Source of the DNA: an uncultured Candidatus Melainabacteria bacterium
GTDB lineage: Bacteria; Cyanobacteriota; Vampirovibrionia; Gastranaerophilales; Gastranaerophilaceae
Direction: 5' to 3'
Assembly (NCBI GenBank): GCA_934718085.1
Contig: CAKUZL010000004.1
Coordinates: 62,001-126,000, forward strand
DNA: 64,000 nucleotides
The position numbers were made by a program, and so were the translations under genes. The notes below the pieces were generated by a model. It searched no databases. It worked only from the letters and a program-made list of their open reading frames with translations, and was not told the origin of the DNA. This document shows, piece after piece, positions 41,010 through 49,313 of this stretch. Each line of letters opens with the position of its first letter. The first letter of the stretch is position 1.

Positions 41010-42692
41010 ATGAAAAAAGACGAAATTATTTATATTGCGGTAATTTTCACCGTTTTTGCAATGATTGTGTTCTTCGGTTTCCCGATAACCGATATTTTCG
41101 ACGAATCAATGTACGCGACAAGCGTAACGGCAACGACGAATATTTTTGCGCCGGTTCTGAACGGAACCGACTTTTTCGGCGCGAACGGATTGTTTTTCGG
41201 AATGTCGAAAATTTTTGCCGCTTTACTCCCCGGTCATCCTCAATTTGCCGTAAAATTGCCGGGGCTGATTATTTTCGGAATTCTTGCGGCATCCGTTTAC
41301 TTTACCGGCAAAAAAATCGAAAAACCGCCTTTAGGCTTTATTTGTACGATTTGTGTCCTTTTTTCGGCAGGGTTCGTTTTCTTTTCAAAAACCTTGTCAC
41401 CGGACTTTATATCCTTGTGTTTCGCAATGACGGCGGCTATTTTCGGGTTTATTCCGGTTTGTGACAAAAACAACAAAACTAACAAACTCTGTTATTTCGC
41501 ATTTTGGATGTTTTGTACGTTTTCTATTTTGACAAAAGGCGTTACGCCGGCTTTTACGGCGTTGTTCACCGTTTTATTCGTGCATATCAAATCAAAATCC
41601 CTCAAACGCTTTTTCTCCCCGAAAAATATATTCCCGGGAATGATTTTCGCGTTTTTATTTTTCGGAATATACGCATTCACGGAGTTTAAAATTTTCGGGA
41701 AATCCTACTTTTCAGCGGTTTTAAAAACCTGCTTTCCCATACTCTTCGCGCATTCCGAAACAAAATTTTTCATAAACAATTTAAAAACTCTCGAAATATT
41801 CTTCTTCGCGGGAATTTTACCTCATCTTCCTTACATTTTCGGGTTTTCACCCGAAATCACGGAATCGTTTTTTGCACCGTCAGAAAAAAACATCGACAAA
41901 TTTACCGTATTTTGCACGTCGGGACTGCTTATCGGATTGATTTTCACCCTTTTAAACGCCGGCGTCGCAGAAATTCTTTCAATGATATTTTTCGGAGCAT
42001 TGTTCACCGGGATTTTCACATACAAAGCGTTTTTCGGCGAACAAAAGTTTAAATCGGTTTACTCCGCGACTTCGTTCGTGTTCTTCGCAATCCTTGTATT
42101 GACGGCGGTTTCAGGAATATTGTCATACCTTTTCATTCCCGAAATCGCAAAAAACTTCGCAACACCTTTCATTATCCCGTTTTTGATAATAATATCGGCG
42201 GTTTCCATGCCGGGACTGCTCTTTTCCGCAATGAAAAACCCGAAACTCATATTTTCCGCACACATCCTTTTCGGGATACTTTTAACGGTATTTTTGCCGG
42301 GAATTTTCAAAACATACACCGACTTTACGGGCGACAGAGACATTGTTAAATTCGGAATAATCGCCGCGAAAAAAGGCCTAACGATAACAACCTACGACCT
42401 TATCGACAAATATTCGCTCGTTTATTATTCGAAAAACAACGTCAAATTTAATCACAAAATTCCGCACGACAAAATCGAACGGCATCTTTTGAATTCAAAA
42501 AACATTCTCATCACGCTTAAGAACAAAGACCTCACTGATTTCGACAAGCTTTTCGCTTACGAAATCGTCGAAACCGGCAAGCAATACAGCCTTATAACAA
42601 ACATCACCAAGCTGCCGCCGTCCGTTATAATCGAAAACAAACAAACCCTCAAAGACTCGGAGACAAAGCCTTTTTCAAAAACGGAGCGGTAA
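41010..42692 (+). CDS. Membrane glycosyltransferase, ArnT/PMT-like (560 aa)
   Basis: Predicted GT-C type transferase that uses a lipid-linked sugar donor on the outer face of the inner membrane. Starts at ATG 41010, 8 bases after AAAGGG. About eleven to twelve hydrophobic helices, with the first loop carrying the Asp-Glu pair (ITDIFDESMYA) that marks the catalytic loop of the ArnT/PMT superfamily. A soluble C-terminal tail (~last 110 residues) follows the final helix. Acceptor and sugar are not deducible; lipid A, glycan or protein modification are all possible. Its last 44 bases overlap the end of uvrA on the other strand. Confidence 0.8.
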   Translation: MKKDEIIYIAVIFTVFAMIVFFGFPITDIFDESMYATSVTATTNIFAPVLNGTDFFGANGLFFGMSKIFAALLPGHPQFAVKLPGLIIFGILAASVYFTGKKIEKPPLGFICTICVLFSAGFVFFSKTLSPDFISLCFAMTAAIFGFIPVCDKNNKTNKLCYFAFWMFCTFSILTKGVTPAFTALFTVLFVHIKSKSLKRFFSPKNIFPGMIFAFLFFGIYAFTEFKIFGKSYFSAVLKTCFPILFAHSETKFFINNLKTLEIFFFAGILPHLPYIFGFSPEITESFFAPSEKNIDKFTVFCTSGLLIGLIFTLLNAGVAEILSMIFFGALFTGIFTYKAFFGEQKFKSVYSATSFVFFAILVLTAVSGILSYLFIPEIAKNFATPFIIPFLIIISAVSMPGLLFSAMKNPKLIFSAHILFGILLTVFLPGIFKTYTDFTGDRDIVKFGIIAAKKGLTITTYDLIDKYSLVYYSKNNVKFNHKIPHDKIERHLLNSKNILITLKNKDLTDFDKLFAYEIVETGKQYSLITNITKLPPSVIIENKQTLKDSETKPFSKTER

Positions 42693-45486
42693 GCGAGTTT
42701 TCGCATGTCGCAACTTCTTCGGGAGTACCTTTTGCAACAATATTTCCGCCGGCTTCACCGCCCAAGGGTCCCAAATCGATTATATAATCGGCATTTTTCA
42801 TGATATCGGTGTTATGTTCGATTATCAAAACCGTATTTCCGTTGTCGGCAAGCTTTTGAATAATTTTTATAAGCTTGTCCAAATCCGACCAATGCAGCCC
42901 CACGGAAGGTTCATCGAGCAAATACAAAGTCTTTCCCGTCGGCTTTTTGTTAAGTTCCGCGGCAAGTTTTATCCGCTGGGATTCCCCGCCCGAAAGCGTC
43001 GTCGAACTTTGTCCGAGTCTTATGTAATCGAGCCCGACGTCTATCAATGTTTGCAACCTGTTTCGAATTTTCGGAATGCCTTCGAAAAAGTCAAACGCTT
43101 CTTTTACGCTCATGTTCAAAACTTCCGAAATATCTTTTCCTTTGTACTTGACCTCCAAAGTCTCGTGATTGTAACGTTTTCCGTTACAAACAGCGCAAGT
43201 GACGTAGACATCGGACAAAAAGCTCATTTCGATTTTGTTCACGCCGTCACCCTTGCAGGCCTCGCAACGTCCGCCTTTTATGTTAAAACTGAAACGCCCG
43301 GGCGTATATCCCCGTAGTTTTGCCTCGTTTGTTTTCGAAAACAAATCGCGAATGTGAGTAAAAACATCGGTATAAGTTGCGGGATTTGAACGCGGAGTTC
43401 TTCCGATGGGCGACTGGTCGACGTTTATGACCTTGTCGATTTCTTCAAACCCGGTTATTTCTTCGACACCTTGCGGTTTCGGGCGATTTTTGCTCAAAAC
43501 GTGTTTTGAATATTCCAAAATCAAATCGTTCATCAAAGTGGATTTTCCGGAACCGCTCATCCCCGTAATTACGGTAACTTTACCCAAAGGAATGTCCAAA
43601 TCGAGATTTTTTAAATTGTTTTTTGTCGCACCGCGAACACTCAGGAATTTTCCGTTTCCTTCGCGGCGAACTTTCGGAACGGAAATCGATTTTCTTCCGC
43701 TCAAATACGCGCCGGTCAACGAATTTTCGGATTTTTTGATTTCTTCGAGGGTACCTTGTGCAACAATCGTTCCGCCGAGCTCACCCGCGCCTGGTCCGAT
43801 ATCGACGATATAATCGGCACTTTTTATGGTCTCTTCGTCGTGTTCGACAATAATCAGGGTATTTCCGAGATTACGCAGGCGCAACACCGTATTTATAAGC
43901 ATTTCGTTGTTATAAGGGTGCAGCCCGACCGAAGGTTCATCGAGAACGTACAAAACCCCCGACAATCCGCTTCCTATTTGAGTTGCGAGTCTTATTCTGC
44001 GGCTTTCTCCGCCCGACAGAGTCCCCGCAAGTCGCGAACACGTTATGTAATCGAGTCCGACATCGGTTAAAAACTTAAGACGGGCTACGATTTCGTCCAA
44101 AATTCTTTTTGCGATTTTCAATTCGTAATCCGACAAATCCAGGTACAATCCGGAGAAAAACGAATATGCGTCTTTTATCGGCATATCGCAAATTTCGGCA
44201 ATATTTTTTTCACCGACTGTCACGGCAAGCAAAAACGGCTTTAAACGACCTCCGTTACAGGAACTGCAGGGTATAGCCGACATATATTTTCTGATTTCCC
44301 CGAGAATTTCGTCCGAAGAATATTCGTCATATTTCTTCATATAATACGGAATAACGCCCGAAAACGGCATTCTTTTGTGTTCGAGGTATTTTCCGCCGAA
44401 AGACATATACTCGAAGCTGACCTTTTCGCTGCCCGATCCGTACAAAATGATATGTTTGTGAACATCGGGTAAGTCTTTAAAAGGAACTTGAGTATTAATG
44501 GAAAATTCGCGAGCCACGGAGTTGATGACATCGGTATAATAAGGATTTCCCGTTTTTGCCCACGGATAAATCGCACCGTTTGCGAGAGATTTGTTTGCAT
44601 CGGGCACTATCAAATCGGGATTAATTCGGTAATGGAAGCCCAAGCCTCCGCATTCTTCACAGGCGCCGTGAGGATTGTTAAAACTGAACATTGCCGCGGT
44701 CGGTTTTTCAAAGCTCAAGCCGCAATCGGGGCAACACGCGTTTTCGCTGAACACTGCCGTTTCGCCATCCGGAATTTCGACATACATAATTCCGTTACCT
44801 TTTTTCAAGGTGAGCTCCACGCTGTCCGAAAGTCTTGATTTTATCGAAGGTTTCACGACAAGTCTGTCGGTTATGACAAAAATATCGTGCTTAGCGGTTT
44901 TTGAAGGTAAAATGTCGTCTTCTTCGAGGTTAAAGACTTTTCCGTCGATTTTGACTCTGACAAAGCCTTCCGAACGTATCGAGCGCAAAAGCCCCGTAAA
45001 TTCACCTTTTTTACCTTTAACGACGGGAGCTTCGAGCAAAATTTTCGTGCCTTCGGGATATGAAAGAATTTTTTTAACGATTTCATCGACGGTTTGAGCC
45101 TTGACCTCTTTTCCGCATTGAGGACAGTGCATTTTGCCGATTGAAGCAAACAAAAGCCGCAGAAAATCGTAAATTTCTGTAACCGTTCCGACAGTCGAAC
45201 GGGGATTATTGCTCGCGGACTTGCTGTCAATGGCAATTGCGGGAGAAAGACCTTCTATGGTTTCGACATCGGGCTTATCGAGCTGCCCCAAAAATTGCCT
45301 TGCATAAACGGAAAGGCTCTCGACATAACGTCTTTGACCTTCCGCAAAAATCGTATCGAAAGCCAACGAACTTTTACCCGACCCGCTGACTCCGGTGAAC
45401 AATATCAGTTCGTTTTTCGGGAGCTCGAGGCTCACGTTCTTGAGATTGTTTTGTTTTACGCCGCGAATAATAATTTTATCGTTCAT
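42649..45486 (-). CDS. uvrA: Excinuclease ABC subunit A
   Basis: DNA-damage sensor of nucleotide excision repair; ATPase dimer that loads UvrB. I start it at MNDKIIIRG (ATG 45486); no ribosome binding site is visible, and a slightly longer frame has no support. 945 aa. Two ABC modules: Walker A GVSGSGKSSL (~32) and GMSGSGKSTL (~640); signatures LSGGESRRI and LSGGESQRI; two zinc-binding Cys4 motifs (CPDCGLSF / ACEECGGLGF region and CEACKGDG / CAVCNGKRY). uvrC lies 14 kb away; uvrB is not in the window. The end overlaps the convergent glycosyltransferase gene by 44 bases. Confidence 0.98.
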   Translation of the reverse strand: MNDKIIIRGVKQNNLKNVSLELPKNELILFTGVSGSGKSSLAFDTIFAEGQRRYVESLSVYARQFLGQLDKPDVETIEGLSPAIAIDSKSASNNPRSTVGTVTEIYDFLRLLFASIGKMHCPQCGKEVKAQTVDEIVKKILSYPEGTKILLEAPVVKGKKGEFTGLLRSIRSEGFVRVKIDGKVFNLEEDDILPSKTAKHDIFVITDRLVVKPSIKSRLSDSVELTLKKGNGIMYVEIPDGETAVFSENACCPDCGLSFEKPTAAMFSFNNPHGACEECGGLGFHYRINPDLIVPDANKSLANGAIYPWAKTGNPYYTDVINSVAREFSINTQVPFKDLPDVHKHIILYGSGSEKVSFEYMSFGGKYLEHKRMPFSGVIPYYMKKYDEYSSDEILGEIRKYMSAIPCSSCNGGRLKPFLLAVTVGEKNIAEICDMPIKDAYSFFSGLYLDLSDYELKIAKRILDEIVARLKFLTDVGLDYITCSRLAGTLSGGESRRIRLATQIGSGLSGVLYVLDEPSVGLHPYNNEMLINTVLRLRNLGNTLIIVEHDEETIKSADYIVDIGPGAGELGGTIVAQGTLEEIKKSENSLTGAYLSGRKSISVPKVRREGNGKFLSVRGATKNNLKNLDLDIPLGKVTVITGMSGSGKSTLMNDLILEYSKHVLSKNRPKPQGVEEITGFEEIDKVINVDQSPIGRTPRSNPATYTDVFTHIRDLFSKTNEAKLRGYTPGRFSFNIKGGRCEACKGDGVNKIEMSFLSDVYVTCAVCNGKRYNHETLEVKYKGKDISEVLNMSVKEAFDFFEGIPKIRNRLQTLIDVGLDYIRLGQSSTTLSGGESQRIKLAAELNKKPTGKTLYLLDEPSVGLHWSDLDKLIKIIQKLADNGNTVLIIEHNTDIMKNADYIIDLGPLGGEAGGNIVAKGTPEEVATCENSLTAPFLKKALSPSL

Positions 45487-45510
45487 AACAATAACATTAT
45501 TACACAAAAA

Positions 45511-46290
45511 TTATCGTATTTCGACCGATATATTCGTAAATTCTATGTCGTCATAATCGATAAACGCCGTCTGAAAAAGGTTTTTACCTGCTTTCATAGT
45601 CAACGAATTTTGACCGTTTTTGCGCAAAATCTGCTTGGGAATTTCTATTTCCTGTCGGTCGCCGTTTATGTGAAGTTCGCAGATTTTATTCCCGTTGCAA
45701 AAAATTTCCGCAGGCGAAGCGTAAGCCGAAACGACGCGCGACTGCCCCGCGTCGCGAGCCCGTAAAGTATCTATTCCGATAACCGAGCCGATGACCAAAT
45801 AAACTTTGTCGTTCGCCGAAAACGAAGGTACGGTGAAGTTTTTGGAATAATAAGGTCCGACCGATTTCGAAACAAAATCGCCCGCATTTGCCGAATTTTC
45901 ACTGAATTTATCGTCTCCGAGGTGTATTAACTCGGTTTCGACACTTACGGCATTAAGCGAATTTTTTTCGATACCGATAATCAACGGCTCTGACGAAAGT
46001 TTGTTTATGGTCAGCGAAAACGGTCTGTATCCGTCTTTTTCCACCGACAAAACCGTCGGAGCGTCGATTTTGACGTCCAAAGCAAAATACCCGTCGGCAT
46101 CCGTCACCGTCACAAAGCGTTTATGGGGAACCTTTACCTTCGCGCCCGCAATTCCGCTTCCCGACACGGAGTCGATTATCTGATTGTAATTTTTCAGCTC
46201 GCGTTTTTCTATTCCGCCTTTTACCGCCGAATACGCCTGCGTCTGAAACATCATTAACGACAAAAGCACACTTATCAACACTCGCAGCAT
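45511..46290 (-). CDS. Exported protein with a carboxypeptidase-regulatory-like domain (259 aa)
   Basis: Residues 1-22 form a signal peptide (VLISVLLSLMMFQTQAYSA). The first mature domain (~40-110) is a transthyretin-like/CarboxypepD_reg-like beta sandwich: GSGIAGAKVKVPHKRFVTVTDADGYFALDV and then VEKDGYRPFSLTI. The rest is beta-rich with an RKNGQNSLTMKAG stretch, without a recognised domain. Such modules are usually structural or ligand-binding parts of periplasmic or outer-surface proteins. AAAGGG lies 8 bases before the ATG. It follows radA by 124 bases and precedes uvrA by a short gap. Confidence 0.8.
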   Translation of the reverse strand: MLRVLISVLLSLMMFQTQAYSAVKGGIEKRELKNYNQIIDSVSGSGIAGAKVKVPHKRFVTVTDADGYFALDVKIDAPTVLSVEKDGYRPFSLTINKLSSEPLIIGIEKNSLNAVSVETELIHLGDDKFSENSANAGDFVSKSVGPYYSKNFTVPSFSANDKVYLVIGSVIGIDTLRARDAGQSRVVSAYASPAEIFCNGNKICELHINGDRQEIEIPKQILRKNGQNSLTMKAGKNLFQTAFIDYDDIEFTNISVEIR

Positions 46291-46348
46291 CTTCTTACCC
46301 TTTTTGGTTTTCTTTTTTACTTTTTAAAATATACCCGTCGTTTCGGAC

Positions 46349-46378
46349 AAAAAAAACCGCAAAAAAGTTACACCGCGG
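46349..46378 (-). terminator. Weak terminator candidate after radA
   Basis: Minus strand: CCGC (46378-46375) and GCGG (46360-46357) with a long loop, followed by eight T. The stem is only 4 bp. Confidence 0.3.
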
Positions 46379-46414
46379 GAGCATCGGATAAAATTTATTT
46401 TTTATAACAAAATT

Positions 46415-47803
46415 TTAAGCTTTTGTCGTCTGCAAAGCGCACAAAACATCGCTCAAACGAGAGACTTCGACCGTTTCTATCTCGTTTTTCGATCTCTTCG
46501 ATAAATTTCCCGAGGGAACGATAATTCTTTTAAATCCGGTTTTTTCAGCCTCTTTGACCAATTTTTCGGGATTGACGATTTTTCCGACCTCGCCCGTCAA
46601 ACAAATTTCACCCGCGATTACGGTATCGTTCGGTACGACAAAATCCCGCGCCGACGAAATTATCGCAAGCGCAACCCCGCAATCCGCCGAAGGCTCGTTA
46701 ACCTCCAGACCGCCCGCAATATTAACGTAAACATCCGATTTGCTTAAATTTAAGCCTATTCGTTTTTCGATAACCGCAATAATCTGCAGCAATCTGTTGT
46801 AATCAAACCCGACGGCAACCCTTCGCGGCGAAGGATACGACGTTTGACCCACAAGAGCCTGAACTTCGACCGTCAAAACCCTGCTGCCCTCGCACGAAGC
46901 CGTTACGGTTGTCCCCGGGCTCGAAGATACCCCCCTCTCTCGAAGAAAAACCTCTCCCGGGTTGGTAACTTCCGTCAAGCCGTTTTCTTCCATTTTAAAA
47001 ATTCCGACCTCGTTTGTACAACCGAAACGATTTTTAATACTTCTTAACATTCTGAACGTTTTATTTTTATCGCCCTCAAACCGAAAAACCGCATCGACAG
47101 TGTGTTCCAAAACCCGAGGTCCCGCAATGTTTCCGTCCTTCGTAACGTGTCCGATAATTATCGTCGTAATATTTTTTGACTTTGCGATTTGGGTAAAAAC
47201 GTCCGCACACTCCCGTATTTGAGAAACACTTCCCGAACTGCTCGATATTTCGGGCGAATACACCGCCTGAATACTGTCCGCGATTACGACATCGGGATTA
47301 ATTCTCAAAATTTCTTCGCGAATTTTTTCGGTATCGATTTGAGGACAAAGATAAAGGTTTTCGCCCTTCACACCGAGTCTTTCCGCACGCAGTTTGACCT
47401 GAGACGGAGATTCTTCCGCGCAAACGTAAAAAACTTTTTTGCCTTTTTTCGACATAATTTCGGCTATCTGCAAAACAAGCGTGGACTTACCTATTCCGGG
47501 GTCTCCCGCTATCAAAATCACAGAACCGTCCACGAGTCCGCCGCCCGTAACTCTGTCAAATTCACCGTTTCCCGTCGCAAAGCGTTCGTTGTTCGAATTA
47601 AGCTCGGTATCTTTCAACAGAAGCGTTTTTGAATACTCCGACGGAGAAACCTTCGCGGACGAAGACTTCGGCGCAGACACCGCAATTTTTTCTTCGACGA
47701 GAGTTCCCCATGAACCGCAATCCGGGCATTTTCCGAGATACTTCGGTGTTTCGTACCCGCATTCGCTGCATACGAACTTTGTTTTCACTTTTGCGGTCTT
47801 CAT
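46415..47803 (-). CDS. radA: DNA repair protein RadA
   Basis: RecA-like helicase that promotes branch migration in recombinational repair. 462 aa. N-terminal Cys4 zinc finger (CSECGYETPKYLGKCPDCG), Walker A GDPGIGKSTL (~100), Walker B VVIADSIQAV, the RadA-specific KNRFG motif, and a C-terminal Lon-protease-like domain without the catalytic pair (AGGLEVNEPSADCGVALAI). GAAAGGA precedes the ATG, and the start overlaps the stop of the upstream 343-aa gene by four bases, so the two are coupled. Confidence 0.97.
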   Translation of the reverse strand: MKTAKVKTKFVCSECGYETPKYLGKCPDCGSWGTLVEEKIAVSAPKSSSAKVSPSEYSKTLLLKDTELNSNNERFATGNGEFDRVTGGGLVDGSVILIAGDPGIGKSTLVLQIAEIMSKKGKKVFYVCAEESPSQVKLRAERLGVKGENLYLCPQIDTEKIREEILRINPDVVIADSIQAVYSPEISSSSGSVSQIRECADVFTQIAKSKNITTIIIGHVTKDGNIAGPRVLEHTVDAVFRFEGDKNKTFRMLRSIKNRFGCTNEVGIFKMEENGLTEVTNPGEVFLRERGVSSSPGTTVTASCEGSRVLTVEVQALVGQTSYPSPRRVAVGFDYNRLLQIIAVIEKRIGLNLSKSDVYVNIAGGLEVNEPSADCGVALAIISSARDFVVPNDTVIAGEICLTGEVGKIVNPEKLVKEAEKTGFKRIIVPSGNLSKRSKNEIETVEVSRLSDVLCALQTTKA

Positions 47804-48831
47804 AATTTTTCCTTTCGAACATCATTCAACGAACTTTTTTTGTCAATCTCGACAACCGTTTTTATCGCGGTTTGAGCAACCAAAAACAAAAACGGATTAA
47901 TCTTGTTTCCTATCGAAACTTCAACCTTTGTTTTTCCCGAATTATCGAACTTTTCGTGTTTATCGACACCCCTTCGCAGTTTTTCGAACTCCGTTTGCGC
48001 CTTCACGTTATACTCTTTTATTTCGCCCAAAACCGATTTTTCGAATTCTTCGTTCGGAAAAGTTTCGTCCGCAGAAAGCTTGAACGCTATCGAATTTGAG
48101 CCGGTTTTAAAAATCAAAATCGAAACATTTCCGAAATTTACCGTCGCAATTTTTATCGACACAAAATCGTCGCCCGCGGCACCTTCCTCGTCCGACCCGA
48201 CACCGAATTCCAACGTAAACGCGTTTTGCACGCCCAACGGCAACCACGGCAAATACAAAAGCATAATGTTTTTTGCGACCTGAGCCGCCGAAGTATCCGC
48301 GTTCGGGACACATGCCTTCAAAATCGCGGTTATTTCGGACATTTGAGAATTTTTTATTCCGCCCGCCTGTGCGGCTTCGACATTAAGCTTAAAAAGCTTC
48401 TCCAACGCATCTTTCCCGTTTTTCGACATAAATTCCGCAAGCTTCGAAACATCTGTTTGCGCACCGAGCAGAAGTTTTGCCAAAACGTCTTTTGTCACGG
48501 TCTTTTCGGGTGATTGAGAAATCATTTCGTCTATAAATTCTGCATCTTTATTCAAACCGTTTTTCATCAAAAATTCGCCGAGTTCTTTTTGCATATTTAA
48601 AAGATTTTTCAAAACTCCCGACATAGTTTTGTCGACAAGCACGGTTTGCGAATTTTGCATTAAAATCAAAGAATACACGGCATTTTTCAGAGGATTATAA
48701 TTTTGCGCGACACGCCCCGGAGGCGTTCCCGCATCACCGCCCGGAACCGCTCCCTGTATATTTTGCGCGGTTTGCAACGATTTTCCCCTGAAAATCGGAT
48801 ATCCGTTTTTTCCGAAATTTATCTCGTTCAT
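47800..48831 (-). CDS. Hypothetical protein (343 aa) coupled to radA
   Basis: Unrecognised. No signal peptide. The first ~45 residues are polar and Gly/Pro/Gln-rich. Residues ~50-180 are helical and leucine-rich (LVDKTMSGVLKNLLNMQKELGEFL). A central LLYLPWLPLG segment is followed by a beta-rich C-terminal half (VSIKIATVNFGNVSILIF) and a basic tail. No Shine-Dalgarno, but TATAAT lies 7 bases before the ATG. The order with radA is tight (ATGA overlap). The layout (helical region, then an LPWLPL motif and beta sheet) is faintly like hook-length/needle-length regulators, but I would not claim that. The gene diverges from the 87-aa gene at 48994. Confidence 0.75.
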   Translation of the reverse strand: MNEINFGKNGYPIFRGKSLQTAQNIQGAVPGGDAGTPPGRVAQNYNPLKNAVYSLILMQNSQTVLVDKTMSGVLKNLLNMQKELGEFLMKNGLNKDAEFIDEMISQSPEKTVTKDVLAKLLLGAQTDVSKLAEFMSKNGKDALEKLFKLNVEAAQAGGIKNSQMSEITAILKACVPNADTSAAQVAKNIMLLYLPWLPLGVQNAFTLEFGVGSDEEGAAGDDFVSIKIATVNFGNVSILIFKTGSNSIAFKLSADETFPNEEFEKSVLGEIKEYNVKAQTEFEKLRRGVDKHEKFDNSGKTKVEVSIGNKINPFLFLVAQTAIKTVVEIDKKSSLNDVRKEKL

Positions 48832-48838
48832 TAATTTT

Positions 48839-48844
48839 ATTATA
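48839..48844 (-). promoter_or_regulatory. -10 hexamer of the 343-aa gene, leaderless type
   Basis: TATAAT on the minus strand, 7 bases before the ATG (48831), with no ribosome binding site. The -35 region is poor. Confidence 0.45.
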
Positions 48845-48890
48845 ATAAGAGATTTCGCAAAATAAAACTTTTTTCGGAATATTTTAAATT

Positions 48891-48904
48891 TTGTAAAGAT
48901 TTGT
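48891..48904 (+). promoter_or_regulatory. Conserved upstream element, site F (12 of 14 match)
   Basis: TTGTAAAGATTTGT differs from TTGTAAATTTTTGT at two positions. It lies 90 bases before the ATG at 48994, same orientation, in the region shared with the divergent 343-aa gene. Confidence 0.4.
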
Positions 48905-48993
48905 AAAAAGTAAAAACCAAAACTTGTTAAAAAACTTAAAATACGGGCATAACATGCATGACGGAGGAATCTCTGTCGGAAAGGAAAAATAAA

Positions 48994-49257
48994 ATGTCTT
49001 TTGAAATCGGCCCCGTGAACATGCCGTTAATTCAATCGGCACAGGAAATGATGAACAACGGCGGAGGGGGTAATTTAGGGTATTTCGAACAAAAACGAAA
49101 AAAGAAAAAGGAAGAAGACGAAAAAGACGTTTTCGAATTCAGCATCGGTGAAGGTGCGGACAGCACGTCTTTATTCGGAGAAAACGAAAACTCCGTATCG
49201 TTTTTCAAAAAGTTGATTGCGTTCTTCGAAAACTTCAAACCTCAAAACAGGGACTGA
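48994..49257 (+). CDS. Small hypothetical protein (87 aa)
   Basis: Unrecognised. I start it at ATG 48994, with AAAGGA 8 bases upstream; an in-frame ATG at 48958 lacks a ribosome site. Short polar N-terminus with a Met/Gln/Asn stretch (MPLIQSAQEMMNNGGGGN), a strongly basic-acidic block (KRKKKKEEDEKD), then a short Phe-rich helix near the C-terminus (SFFKKLIAFFENF) that could associate with membranes. No signal peptide. The gene carries the conserved upstream element 90 bases before its start, like the glycine-zipper genes, so it may belong to the same regulon. Confidence 0.6.
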   Translation: MSFEIGPVNMPLIQSAQEMMNNGGGGNLGYFEQKRKKKKEEDEKDVFEFSIGEGADSTSLFGENENSVSFFKKLIAFFENFKPQNRD

Positions 49258-49313
49258 AACATTAACAACAAAATTTTCGAAAACTTGCCCGGAAACGGCA
49301 GGGATATGCGGTA

